DNA from: Neckera pumila | Lineage: Eukaryota > Streptophyta > Bryopsida > Hypnales > Neckeraceae | Reading direction: 5' to 3' | DNA length: 64,000 bases | Assembly: GCA_963969595.1 (NCBI GenBank) | Contig: OZ018408.1 | Coordinates: 48,733,022-48,797,021, forward strand | Shown: positions 21,535 to 32,666 of the stretch, piece after piece | How the letters are laid out: each line of letters opens with the position of its first letter | Position numbering within the stretch: the first letter of the stretch is position 1 | The notes under the pieces: generated by a model | The model's input: only the letters and a program-made list of their open reading frames with translations | The model's database searches: none | Told to the model about the DNA's origin: nothing | Program-made: the position numbers and the translations under genes

Positions 21535-22344
21535 TTTTTGACTGCTCCCAAACTGTCATTTCTAGTACAAGTACCAAATTTTGAAAAAAAAAAAGAGGAT
21601 CTTCTACTAAATTGGTTTGAAAAGATGTGGAAAACAATTCAGAATTTTCCGCTGTGTAGATTGCAAGATATTAGCGTTTGAATTGACAAAAATGCTTTTT
21701 TTGTCCCCGCAAAAAAAAACTAGGCAGCTGCACTTCACAAGGTCACATTTATATGATTTTTTTCCCAAAATGGTGGTAATTCTTTGGATTCATTCTTTAA
21801 GTCAAGTTGGCTATATGCTTGAAAATTTTCAGATCAATTGGAATAGTACAACCTATAGGAAAAAATAAATAAATGGAAAATGCCAACTCCAACGGTTGTA
21901 ATGTTATAGTAAACAATCTACACCCAGTGATTTTATTTTTTTTCAAAATTATTGAGTAAAGTTTATTTTAGAATAGAGATTCTATAACTACCTCAAAAGT
22001 AAAACTCTTCATAGCTTTCATTTCATTAATCAAAATGGAATGACTCAAAGCTTTCCACATATACATAAATCTAGAGAACCAATTTCAAATTTTTATTTCT
22101 TAAAAAAAGTATTTTTTCAGAATTTTTTTGAGCTCCCTGGGCTGCCTAATGATCAAAGAAAATCATATATCATGCAATAACTTTCTAACCATGTTGTCAA
22201 ATGTTATGAAAATTATTGGGCCTTAAAGCGACTCATTGGACACATCTTGTATAAATTTTTTTTTTAAAAATATAAAAATCCCATTTGTCATAAGCTACCC
22301 AAATTTGCTATGTTGCCAAAAAACAGTATGTGTTCCTTTAGAGG
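21535..22344. mobile_element. TTAA-flanked element, copy L
   Basis: An 810-bp 'TTTTTGACT' subfamily member with TTAA at 21531-21534 and 22345-22348; ends CCCTTAAAGG / CCTTTAGAGG. It carries a few internal deletions relative to copy D. Confidence 0.8.
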
Positions 22345-22348
22345 TTAA

Positions 22349-23765
22349 AGATCTCATTTTTTGAAAATACATTGAAAAGTTGTGATGTCAGTGAAGGATT
22401 AACCTCCAAAGGCCCTTAAAGTACTCCAAACTTCATTCCAAAAGCTATAATTAACTAGCCATATTCACTAATTTCTAAAATAGATTTGGATAAATACTCA
22501 ATATTGAAACAATTTGATAAAACAAAAAATTAGCAATTTTCCATCATTTAGAAGTATTTAGTAGCAATACTTGTTAATATTTTGAGGTCTTTGATGCACC
22601 AGTTAATGCAATGGGCCAAGGATTTAAATCCTTTACTTCACAGCTTGTACCCCTATAATTTCAACATTCAATGCACTAAGGTACCTTAAGCACTATTTGG
22701 GAAACTTTTTGGGTTTTACCGAACAGTTTCCTTCAATTGTCAAATTGAACCGTTTTTTCAAGAATCAAATCCGGTTATTTCCTCTGCTTTATATAGAAAA
22801 TAGAAATTTTGTAGATTTTTCACCATTTTTTTGCCGATATTTTCAAATTGCAACCGAGTTTTGCCCAATTCCATCAGCTAACTTTGAACTAGCCACCAGT
22901 TTTTTCCAATCATTGACCTTAAGGCTTTACACCTATTTTGGGTGGTCTCAATTACTAATATATAAAATTGCATTGTAGGAAAAGTTGGAAAATACTTTCT
23001 CTACATACAATTGATATTTTTTGTTGCTACCTTTGTCTTATATAAGGTGGAGGTGCTCTAAAGTACAATCCCTTTGTGTTGGTTGAATAGTCATCTATTT
23101 ATAATACAAGTGTCATCCAAACATGTGACTTGTAAGGAACAGCCAAAGGAATGAAATACTTCTAAGCCCTACCACAATAAATGCTTCTGTAAAATACCAT
23201 GTAGATATTAATAATGCTTATGGTTTACAATAGTCTAAGCAATAACCAATGTTGGTATAAATTGGATTCTAGAGATACTAGAAGGGTAATGGTATTCATT
23301 ATTAGAAGGGTAAGGATATCATTGAGCTTGAGGTTACCAAAATGTACTAGAACGAAGAAACAAAGGTATCAATAAAATTAGGAATGTTTTGTAGACATCA
23401 ATGTATTGTTATGAATTTCAGCTTTTAGAATGCATACCGGATTAATATATCTAATGGTGTCATTCAAGACTTTCCAACTTTTGGATAGTTGATGAAGATT
23501 TCAATGTCATGCATAGTGGACCTCAAGCTAGTATATGAATAAATTGCAAAAATCCTAGTTGTTGTATATATAGCTTAAGAATCTAACACAACACTACAAA
23601 AGGAAGGATTTTCTTGATCTTGTCCTTATTTAGAACCTCTAGTGTTACAAAAATTAATTTAACTTATTGCAATTCCCCCATTCCAATTGTAATTCATAAA
23701 GTTGTAGCAATTCATCACAAAGTTTAGACCCTACGGTTTGTCAACAGTTATCATGTGGTTATCCT
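22349..23765. other. Gene-free stretch
   Basis: No supported gene. A 93-codon + frame at 22697-22978 has no recognisable domain and AT-driven composition. Confidence 0.5.
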
Positions 23766-23922
23766 TGTTTCACGGATTTGCATGTTAATTACAAATTATT
23801 GCATCATTACAATGAATTACTTCACATTGTTAATGCATTACTTGCAACTGCATTGTAACAATGCAAAATAGTGCATTGTAATGATGCAATAAATTGTAAT
23901 TAACGTGCGAATCCATGAAACA
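23766..23922. mobile_element. Small foldback hairpin next to a CACTA-like end
   Basis: The sequence TGTTTCACGGATTTGCATG returns inverted as CGTGCGAATCCATGAAACA. The arms run inward for about 65 nt through ATTGCATCATTACAATG / CATTGTAATGATGCAAT. Immediately at its right edge (23921) CACTACAAGAGAAC begins, which looks like the start of a CACTA-type element whose other end I cannot find. Confidence 0.65.
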
Positions 23923-24084
23923 CTACAAGAGAACGGGGTGTTTTAAGTGAGTTTTTAAGTATAGCCCTAGACATAAGGTTTTAAGTAAAGACCTTTAAGG
24001 CAATTTTCAGCAAAATTTTACTTGAAACACATGTATTTACTTATTTTAGATATCATTAATGGGATTGGTATACATTCTTGCCAA

Positions 24085-24850
24085 ATATAACTCTTAACAT
24101 TTAATTGCTTTACAATTAGAACTTGAATTTTTTATCAATGAAAGTGCATTCAAAAGTACTTGGTTTAGGTACATAAAAACTCAATTTTTGTCATTGGACA
24201 ATGAAAATAAACCTCTTCAAAAGCACACCAAAAGACAAAAAAGTATAGTAGTGTTGGCAAATCACAATTACCAATGCAAAATTTGGCCAATTTCATGGCA
24301 TTTGGGAGTGCAATTAACCAAATTCTATAGTGGTAAGCATAATTTGCCAACACTTACTAAAATATATTTTTGTCTTTTAGTGTGCTTTTGAAGCTTTTTA
24401 ATTTTTACTTTTGAAATGAATGTTTGAATTTGAGTTTTTTTGGAGGGTGTCCTCGATAGTCCGATATTATTGTCCCGCCAAATATAACTCTAATTTTTTT
24501 TCACTTTGTAATTCAAACTTGAAATCTCTATCAATGGAAGTGTACTCAAAAGTACTTCGAATTGGTATAAGAAAACTTAGATTTAAACATTGGACAATGA
24601 AAATTAACCACTTCAAAAGTTAGCTAAAGACAAAAGTTATAGAGGAGCAGGCAAATCAAGCCAAATTTGGAGAAGAAGGTGCTTTAGAAGGCTTGATTTG
24701 CCACTCCTTTATAACTTTTGTCTTTGAGCTAATTTGCAGTATTCTATTTTTATTGTCCGATGTCTAAAATACTTTCAGATGCTTTCCCAATGATAATATA
24801 TTCAAGTTCTAATTGTAACCTAGTAAAAAATTTATCTAAGAAGTTTCAGA
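24085..24850. mobile_element. Two adjacent foldback MITE copies
   Basis: Two long imperfect hairpins of one family lie side by side. Hairpin 1 has arms near 24200-24260 and 24335-24415 (AAAAGACAAAAA...GTGTTGGCAAAT and inverse). Hairpin 2 has arms 24483-24662 and 24690-24850 (AGGCAAATCAAGCC / GGCTTGATTTGCC). Shared internal words (ATTGGACAATGAAAAT, TCAAAAGTACTT) recur at 26280-26345 and 46100-46260. Confidence 0.6.
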
Positions 24851-25518
24851 TAGAGTGGATTGAGGTTTAAGCTTAGGGTTTAACAATTTGTAGAGGAGTG
24901 CATTGAAGACGGATTCTCTTTGTTTCAATACAAAAGCAGCTTCAAGCCCAAAATAAGTTAGAGTAAACCAACCATTTACCGCATAGATCCAAAAACAACA
25001 CAACTAGTCCTCCAATTACCATACACTAATCATCCAATTCACTACCAATTCAATTGTGATGGGGGAACAATATTTTGTATCATTGCCCCATGACCACACA
25101 CTGTGTAGTGAAGGGATGCAAGGAATTTTTAAATAGATTTCATTTTTGTAGCCTTTAAATTGCAAAATTTTTTATAGGAAGAAATGATTTTGCATTCTAT
25201 TTTTTGAAGGTAAATCTTAACATGACATTTAATAATCATGCCAAATTTCAAACCATGTAAGTCTCTATTTTTATATTTATGTGGAGAAGGATTTGAATAT
25301 TGTCTGTGAGGTGATTGGCAAGTCTACCATACTATGCACCTGTCTGGTATATGTCCCAAGTTTCTTTGTTCTTTTAGATCAGTGTGGGGTTTGTATTTTA
25401 TATTCAGGAACAAAGATTGAGCATACCATATGCTCCATTTAAAATTAAATTTTTGTTGAATTCCCATGGAAAGGAAGGATAAAGTACTGATCAATGATCC
25501 ACCTGGAGGGCTACACAG
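24851..25518. other. Gene-free stretch
   Basis: AT-rich sequence with no supported feature before the GC-rich element. Confidence 0.5.
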
Positions 25519-25811
25519 AGCCCACGCACATGCGAGGATAACTGGCGGGTGCCGGCGGGTGGTGGGGGGTGGAACTGGGGTGCGACAACGGATCTGGCCT
25601 TGACGGGGTTGAGGGCTGCCAGGTGCTGCGGAGGGCCGCCCGGGCGCTGCGGAGGTTCACATGCGGAGCGAGGCGGAACCCAAGGGCATGTGCGTAGGAG
25701 CCTGGAACCGTCAATCTGCACCAAATCCTTCAACCACGCCACCCACTCACGAGGCGCCACCTGTCGTGGCGGATGGCGGGTGGCGTCAGCATCCCTGCAT
25801 GTGCGTGGGCT
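25519..25811. mobile_element. Very GC-rich short element with terminal inverted repeats
   Basis: Perfect 15-bp inverted ends AGCCCACGCACATGC / GCATGTGCGTGGGCT bracket 293 bp that are strikingly GC- and CpG-rich against AT-rich surroundings. The pentamer CACAG occurs directly at both edges (25514-25518, 25812-25816) and may be the target duplication. Open frames across it on both strands are expected from the composition; I do not call a gene. The superfamily is uncertain. Confidence 0.65.
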
Positions 25812-25879
25812 CACAGATGGATGGAAATTAAACCTGCTAGGACAGACTGATTACTCACTGTGGAAATCATTCTTTTTGG

Positions 25880-26040
25880 TACGGTGCAAAAAAATCATGT
25901 ATTTAAAAAAACTAAAAGCACTCATTGGAGGTCAAACTCCCGTGCAAGAACTCTCACTTTTGCACAAAATTCCAAGGATGAACATATGCACTTTTATCTT
26001 ACATAGAAAAGATTTTTTGTCATTCATCAAATTACTTTGA
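25880..26040 (+). repeat. Dispersed coding-like repeat (GGQT peptide), copy 1
   Basis: The + frame reads KKLKALIGGQTPVQELSLLH and then RMNICTF. On the minus strand at 47400-47590 a diverged copy reads KKTKVLTGGQTTVHDLSF and then RMNSCCF. Agreement in one frame with aligned residues (GGQT, V, LS, HK, RMN, C, F) suggests the repeat was once coding. I do not recognise the protein. Confidence 0.45.
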
Positions 26041-26522
26041 TTTGTAGCGTCTTTATAGTGTTAAAAGAAAATAATGGAATCCAACATTGTTTAAAGGAGC
26101 TACACTAGATTGACCACATTGGTAATTAAATTGGACACGGATTTACACTTTTGTAGTTGTTAATAATGAAATTTAGTGTTAACACTCTAGTTGATTGCAC
26201 CCAAATTTGGAGTGAAATGTGCATTGGTAAACCGTGACCACTATAATTTTTGTTTTTCCAGTTAAATTTTGAAGTGGTTTATTTTCTTTATCAAATGTCT
26301 AAATTTGAGTTTTCTTATATGTACTCAAGTACTTTTGGATAAACTTCAAATGATAAGAATTTCATATTCTAATTACAAAACAAACAAAAGTTAGAATTAT
26401 ATTTTGTGGAGTCAATTCTATCTGACTGTATTTGGGATGCCCTTACCTTTGAAAGAAAACTTCAAGCCTAATAATCTAGCTATATAGACTAATAATAGTA
26501 AAATTAGGTTGCTTGAATAATT

Positions 26523-26643
26523 AAGGTAGAGCCACTCATAACCGAACAAATAAGGAATTCCAATATGATCTAGAGTAGTGAAGGCAAAACAAATCTATTT
26601 CATAGGTACATTGATAGAAATGACAAGGATTGCAAATTTTTTG
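26523..26643. repeat. Old dispersed repeat, inverted relative to 19315-19447
   Basis: About 120 bp aligned over AAGGTAGAGCCACTCAT, GATCTAGAGTAGTG and ATTGATAGAAATGA blocks with the reverse complement of 19315-19447. Neither copy has clear ends. Confidence 0.5.
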
Positions 26644-27218
26644 GTAATTTAATCGCATGAATTTTGGGAGGCAAAAAGTGCTCTAGATCTATGGCCGATG
26701 TCTAGAGTCTTCTAATTCCGGTCATTCAAGAACTTTTTCCTAATAATTATTTCCTACTTTCTTTCTCACAACTTGGGACATGTATCATGTATTTATTAGT
26801 TCCAACCTTGAAAAGGGAAAAAAACTTCATTCTAAGCTTGGTAAAAAATATGTGCACCTATAGGTTGGAAATGGATCACTAGTCAGGAATGGGTGTCTCT
26901 ACCTTAGATTGCCTTACCTAGAAAAGTTATCTCATGACTCACCACTTATCCATGTGGAGGAACATGTGACTCTAGCTCTAAAATCAGGGCTTGACCTAAT
27001 ACTAATGCACAAGTGCCACACACATGATTTTGGGTTGAATGAAAAAATTACTGCATCTTTGTATAGTAACTCTAAAATTTTATATAGTGTAAAATGCCTA
27101 GAAATTAGTGAGGATTAACCTAATTTCACTTCTGAGTGGAAAGTCATATATCATACTTTTGCCCACAAGATCTTTATTCATGCTACAGTACCTTTAAGAT
27201 TAGAGTTGAGTGTTCATT
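26644..27218. other. Gene-free stretch
   Basis: No supported gene; a 69-codon + frame at 26909-27118 is unremarkable. Confidence 0.45.
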
Positions 27219-27222
27219 TTAA

Positions 27223-27695
27223 TCCCTAAATGTTTTTGACTATGTTTTCACCAAAAACGCTCCAAAATTGCTATTTCTAATACAAGTACCAAATTCTAGA
27301 CAAAAAAACATTTCTGAACACATGTAACCATAGGATCTTGTAGTACATTAGTTTAAGAAGATGTAGAAAAAATTTCAGAATATTCCACCATGTAAATTGC
27401 AATATAATAGCGTTTGAATTGACAAAAATCCTTTTTTTGTCACTGCAAAAATCCAGGCAATTACCCTTCACAAGGTCACATTTGTATGAAAAGATGTCCA
27501 AAATGGTGGTAACTTCTTTGGATTCATTCTTCAAGGCAAGTTGTCTACATGCTTGAAAATTTTCAAATCATTTGGAATTGTACAGCATATACAAAAAAAA
27601 TAGTAAGTAGGAAGAGGTAGAGAATGACTCAAAATACTAAATTGTCAAGAATTTAATTACGGAATTGAAAAATGCCAATCCCAACGGTTGTAATA
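27223..27695. mobile_element. TTAA-flanked element, copy M (truncated)
   Basis: TTAA at 27219-27222 and the left half of a 'TTTTTGACTATG' copy. The match stops after the CCAATCCCAACGGTTGTAAT block, where unrelated sequence begins, so the right half is lost. Confidence 0.75.
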
Positions 27696-28109
27696 ATTTT
27701 TGGCCTGATTTTGCCCTTACTTTGAAATTATCTCTTTACAATACTTAGATTTTTGCATTTTCTCTTCTTACTATAACTAAATTTGTAAATATGAGCGTGC
27801 TGTTACAATTCCTGTGCAAAGAAATAATTACAATGAAGAGATATTTCTTTTCAAAGCTGAGGGCAAAATCACATATCTTTGTGGTAGGCCACTGTACAAA
27901 CCATAAAATTTTATAACAAATGTACTCCATAGAATTGTTTCAGTCTTCTTCCATTAATAAATGCAATACTTTTGATGAACATGTGATGTATGCAAAATCT
28001 GTAAGGGATTCAACCCATTCCCAACCACTACCCATTCTCGCTATGTAGATTGTTTTCTTTCTGCTTAGCAGGAGAAAAATGGTCATCTATTACGGCATGG
28101 TTTCCAATG
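27696..28109. other. Gene-free stretch
   Basis: No recognisable gene or repeat end. Confidence 0.45.
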
Positions 28110-28400
28110 CAATTGTGGCACATTATGATTGGCTACAAGATGATCAATATTGCAACCACCCCTTGGGTGGATTAGCAACCAGCCCTTGGTTGGAAATAGG
28201 GAGGTCTATATAACGAGTATAGGTCGAATAGAATCTTCAGCGAAAAAATTCATAGTAATTATGTTTTGAGAAATAAAAATCTGAAAAATTATGGGAAGTT
28301 TCTTAACTCAATTTCTACACATGGAAAAATTCCTCCCTTAAAGAACCCCGCCCTGCAGATATGCGTAATTGCTTAAATGGTCGACAATGGGTTGGCTCCC
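28110..28400. repeat. Dispersed repeat, copy 1
   Basis: Same-orientation partner of 48120-48370. Shared blocks in the same order: ATGATTGGCTACAAG, GGTCTATAT, AGAATCTTC, AAAATTCATAGTAATTAT, ATGCGTAATTGCTTAA and ATGGGTTGG. About 290 bp with no clear ends or coding frame. Confidence 0.55.
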
Positions 28401-28692
28401 TTAGAGTGATTGAGGTCAAATCAGTGATGCATTTGATTAGGTAGGAGGCTGATAAGTCGACCATGTAAGGGAAAACCCCTGTCGGTCTGCGGTGTGCGTT
28501 GAAACATTTGCAAGTGCTTTTTGGCAAGAAGAGAAACCAGAAAGACAGCAGTAGCAAATTTTCTGACACAGCTTGTATTATTATAACAGCAATTTTCCAA
28601 ACTCAGAGGTCTGTAGGTCGCTATTTCTGTTCATAGACATTAGATTACAAGATGTCTTGAATTGAACAAGTTAGTCCCAAAAGCGATGACAG

Positions 28693-28990
28693 CATTAGGA
28701 AAAATTTCAGGCCTCAAGAAGGTCGCGAGTTCTGAACCTCTCCGGTGCATTTAGAGAGGAAAAAAATTTATTTTTTATTATTTTTTAGCATCTGATGTGG
28801 TAGTACTGGTGCCACGTCAGCGCCACGTCAGGTTTTATTATTTTTTAATAATTTATTATTTTTTTAATAATTTTTTTTCAAAAAAAAATATATAAAAAAA
28901 TTATTTTTAAATTTTTTCTGTACTTGCACTGCGGGGGGCCGAAAAATGAAAGCTTAACAGCCTTCTGCAGGGTTCGGATTTTTCCTAATG
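28693..28990. mobile_element. CATTAG-end MITE with AT-rich core
   Basis: A 298-bp element starting CATTAGGAAAAATTTCAGG and ending ATTTTTCCTAATG. The core at 28765-28920 is almost only A and T (TTATTATTTTTTAATAA-like runs). It shares its termini with 4080-5344 and 11308-11657 but not its interior. No target duplication is evident. Confidence 0.7.
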
Positions 28991-29476
28991 GGTTGCTTAT
29001 TAGGTTCATTTTAGTCTTCCAAATAGACCACTGCAAACTTATACTCTTTACAATTCAGTGTCCACTCTAAGTCCCAATTTAGTGCTATTGCCTTTATCGT
29101 ACATCTATTTATATTAAATACACATTGTCACGCAATCTGTCACGACCCATTATCACAAATATGGTCACGATTTCATCCCGAATGTATAATTTCATCCGGT
29201 TCTCAGTTTTGTAAGACTTTGACTCGGGCTATCCTCTCCATATTCTCCTTAAGTTCAATGTTATACTGCAACATGTCTTTGCTAGTGTATTTTATACACA
29301 ATATATTAGTAACTACATTTTGTACTTAAATTGCTCATTAGGATAGCACGTGTCACCTCATCAGAAGCCTAATAGCACACACGTACAACAAGAATGAGTG
29401 AACAAGAAAAAACCTCATCTATTTTGACTATGCATAGCTCTATTCATGACACTTTTATAGGGGTGGTTTAAAACGT
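28991..29476. other. Gene-free stretch
   Basis: No supported feature. Confidence 0.45.
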
Positions 29477-29721
29477 CTACACAAAATAGTAAAATTAGGT
29501 TGCCCCATACTAATTTCTCGACATTCAACACTATATAAATATGTACAAAGAATGCATTAATGAAGGAACTATATGTGTTGTATGGGTTGGTGCATTGTTC
29601 ATGGCTTTGGTTTAGAGAATTGCATGCACCTCCATATGGACAAGTAGTGGCTCATGAGCTAACTTCTCTCCATGAAGGCAATCTAATTGTTAAGGCAACC
29701 CAATTTCACTATTTTGTATAG
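29477..29721. mobile_element. MITE with CTACACAAAATAG ends
   Basis: About 28-bp inverted ends (CTACACAAAATAGTAAAA / reverse complement CTATACAAAATAGTGAAA, three mismatches). A TA dinucleotide near each edge is compatible with a TA target duplication. A solo remnant of the same end (ATAGTAAAATTAGGTTGC) lies at about 26497-26515. Confidence 0.65.
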
Positions 29722-29776
29722 TTGGAGTTTGAGCCTCCTACCTCATTCCTTGAAAAATTGCTCAATGAAGAGCCTA

Positions 29777-30345
29777 CTCTCTAAAGGACCAAGAAATCTC
29801 CGGTAGGTTCCTACAAAGTCATTTTTGGTCAGATGTTCATGAAATTTGGTCACAATGTTTAAACATATAATCCCTTGATGAAAATCTAATTTTTTTTCCA
29901 ATGAGATGCCTGGATTTAAAATTATACTACCTTGAACTCTATGTGTAGCTTTGGGCAGCATGTGCAAAACTCCTCCTATAATTTTGAAATTTGACACGGA
30001 TATATAATTTATATATGGAATAATACAAATTGCAAATGTTGGAAATATATAACCATATGTAGATGTAAAAATCTCACTGTAGAAGGAGATAAAGTTTGCT
30101 GGCCCTATTGCGTAAAGTCAGAATTTTTTTTTTTTTTCTAACTTCAAATGTTATAATCTTTCAATCCGTGCATCTTTCAATCTGTGTGGTCAAAGTTTCT
30201 AAATTTTTTTCCACACATTCCAAGAGAAGTCTAGTATAATTTATATGGTTGAATTTAAAGAAAAAATATAGTTTTTCATTTTTTTCTTATTGCACTAAAA
30301 AATGGTGGGTTTTGACAATTTCTACCCAAAATGTCCCTCATTCTA
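29777..30345. mobile_element. TTAA-flanked family, copy O (degenerate)
   Basis: CTCTAAAGGACC on the left and a GGTAGGTTCCTAC block place it in the same orientation as copy G. The right part retains the 'TTTCCACACATTC' and 'CACTAAAAAATGGTGGGTTTTG' blocks. The ends are eroded and the interior shortened. Confidence 0.55.
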
Positions 30346-31330
30346 GATTAAAATTTGTATTCAGTCATACCTTATTTTAGTCATTCCAAACAAAGTATGA
30401 ACTAAAAACGATATCAAATGCAATCTAGAATAAGAAGTGAATTATGAAGGGTGTCATTTCATGACTTTTCAAATGATTGTACCTATATAGGTCTCTTCCA
30501 CTTACTTCTATAGGATGCATGTTCAACCTCCAATCCTCAAATTTGGATGTCCATCAAACATTGAAAGATAGATATATAGCTTCAAGTCATACTTTTTTGG
30601 TAATGTCATGTTCAGTTTTCATTAAAGTGTCACAAATAAAATGTTCACATGAAAAGATAACTACCCTTAGCTTAGTTTACATTTTGAAGGACTCTTTTTT
30701 AAGCATATAATAAAAATTTAATAAAATATTTTGCCAAATATTATTAATAAAAATCTTAAAAAATATGTAGGCAAGGGGGGTTAACTTATAGTATTATACA
30801 TTGAAGAACAGAACAACAAACTAAGTTATTAAGAATAATTGCAAATTAGTACGTACTGGAAGTAGATTTACGGTAAATGAGGTATTCACCTTAGATTGTT
30901 CTTCATGATCTAACTAACTTCATCATTACTTGACCTAATCTCAATTTAGGCAGGTTTGAGCCATTTTATTGTCTTACAATTTCAAAATCTTTCCCCAAAG
31001 ATGCAAATCTCTTGTTACAACTCTCTACTATTGTGTGTGCATTTTGTGCTATTGTTTGTATTGTCATAACTTTTTCGTAATTTCAATCCTTCTGTGTCTC
31101 TTCTTTTCGAATCATGACTCACTTCAACGGCGGAACTTGTTTCCATTGATATGGGAGCACCTTCAGTTGACAAGCCTCTTCTTTAAAGTCATGACTTACA
31201 TCTCCATTCAAAAATTTGGGTTAGTCTAATAGTGGTGGACTTTGTATTCTACATTTTAGGATTTGAGGTTTCATCATCGTTTAGGGTTTCACACTTTACA
31301 AGCTTGCTTGCAAATTTCGCAAGCACGAAG
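30346..31330. other. Intergenic stretch upstream of the CCDC103-like gene
   Basis: AT-rich to about 31100, then less so towards the start codon at 31331. Its last few hundred bases would contain the promoter and 5' UTR of the + gene; no individual element can be named. Confidence 0.45.
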
Positions 31331-32666
31331 ATGGATGGTGATAGGTTGCTACCGAAGCCTTTGTGGAACAAGGAAAGCAAAGAATTGCCCAATGCCATTT
31401 ACGACGACTGGAAGAGGAAGGCCATAGACAGTGCAAAAAAGAGAGCAGTGGCGCAAAATGTTCGATTATCCAACTTTTGCAAATCTGGTATGATTTTACA
31501 ATTCTCGATTAGAGTAGACGGAGTAGGTTTTGCAGAGGTTGCAGTCAATCTGTTGCACTTCCATTGGATTTTTGAGAAATTATTTCAGTTGAGCTCCTGC
31601 GTCAAAGGTCGTTATGTGTTTCTACAATTTGTATGACAGCAGCATGATCCATAGTTTCCAGAGGATTAAACTAATGACCTTTATGTGCTTCATGCCTTGG
31701 CATAAAATAGGGGTCTTGTTTTTACTTTTATCCTTGCAAACACAAAATTCACCCTGCTCTCACAATCTAACAGGACATACCGAAAAAACTGATTCTCAAA
31801 GGCGACAATTACAAAACGAGACCAGCCCCAATACGAATTCCGTTTAGAAAAACGGTAGTCCACAAAAGCTAGCAAAAAACAAAGAATGAGAGTGAGTTAA
31901 GTGAATACTAGAGGGACTGTAATTGAATACAAGAGCTGAAGAGCTGAAGAGCTTGTGATTGCGAACTACAAGGTCTCTGTAGCACATCTCAAACCGGTGG
32001 AGAGGAAGATGCTACAGGAAGGAGACGAGGAGCCCAGGAAACACTTTTACAAAGGAGCAGCCCCGGCCTGGTCATTTGATCCAGCCGGCACAGCCAGATC
32101 CTCCGGCGTAGAGGACGGAAATGAAGATGGACTTTCTGCCTTGTTGGGCCACCAAAATCCAGGAAGCGACGACCCTCGGCTCTTGCCAAAATCACAGACG
32201 ACGTATTTGCAAAGCACTGGAGTCACCTCAACAAGGACGTGTTTCTGCAGATGGCATTCTTAACAAGCCTTGACCCTGCCAACTTCGTGGAAATCTTTAA
32301 GGTTGAATTGCCTCCCAATCTACTGGGTGATATCTTGGCAACCGTTTGCACCTGTTTTAGGGTGGAGGAAATGCACGGGACAATCCAGAACGACAGAGGC
32401 TACTCCGTGCAGCTTGTGTTAGAGATGTTGATGAAAATTGGACTATTCGAATGCTGGAAACAATGACCGAGTGCGGACGATTCTCACTTGCAATTGGATT
32501 TGTCGGTGAGAAAACGTGCGCCATGGGACGGGCTCTTCTCTCCCACCTTGTTAAGTCCGATTGGTGCAACGACGCAGAAGAGGATAATTCACTATCATCT
32601 CCCCTCTCCAGAATTCAAAACATCACAATATTGTACAGATTGCAGGTTGGTAGAAAAAAAGCATAA
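31331..32666 (+). pseudogene. CCDC103-like dynein-assembly factor, frame disrupted
   Basis: CCDC103 helps dock axonemal dynein arms in motile cilia. Exon 1 (ATG at 31331, donor at 31488) encodes a basic helix with DSAKKRAVAQNV. After a one-base shift the next residues are DYPTFANL. Exon 2 (from 31973) opens VSVAHLKPVERK, matching the family pattern of AK.RAV.Q.V..Y..F...V..AHLKP. A basic linker leads to a RPAP3_C-type domain in another frame (AKHWSHLNKDVFLQMAFL, then FVEIFKVELPPNLLGDIL). A third frame holds RMLETMTECGRFSLAIGF to the stop at 32664-32666. Three shifts are needed (about 31463, 32145, 32415). The two other multi-exon genes nearby need none, so decay is more likely than sequencing error, but unrecognised introns are not excluded. 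Family call fairly sure; functional status unsure. Confidence 0.65.

Noticed and set aside
25549..26040. 163-codon + frame and two overlapping minus frames
   Set aside because: Open frames are expected in the CpG-rich element; only the segment after 25880 has independent support, from its paralogue at 47.4 kb.
28715..28745. tRNA B-box-like string GCGAGTTCTGAACC
   Set aside because: It lies within a CATTAG-end MITE, no A-box or cloverleaf can be drawn, and the same region in sister elements is not conserved.
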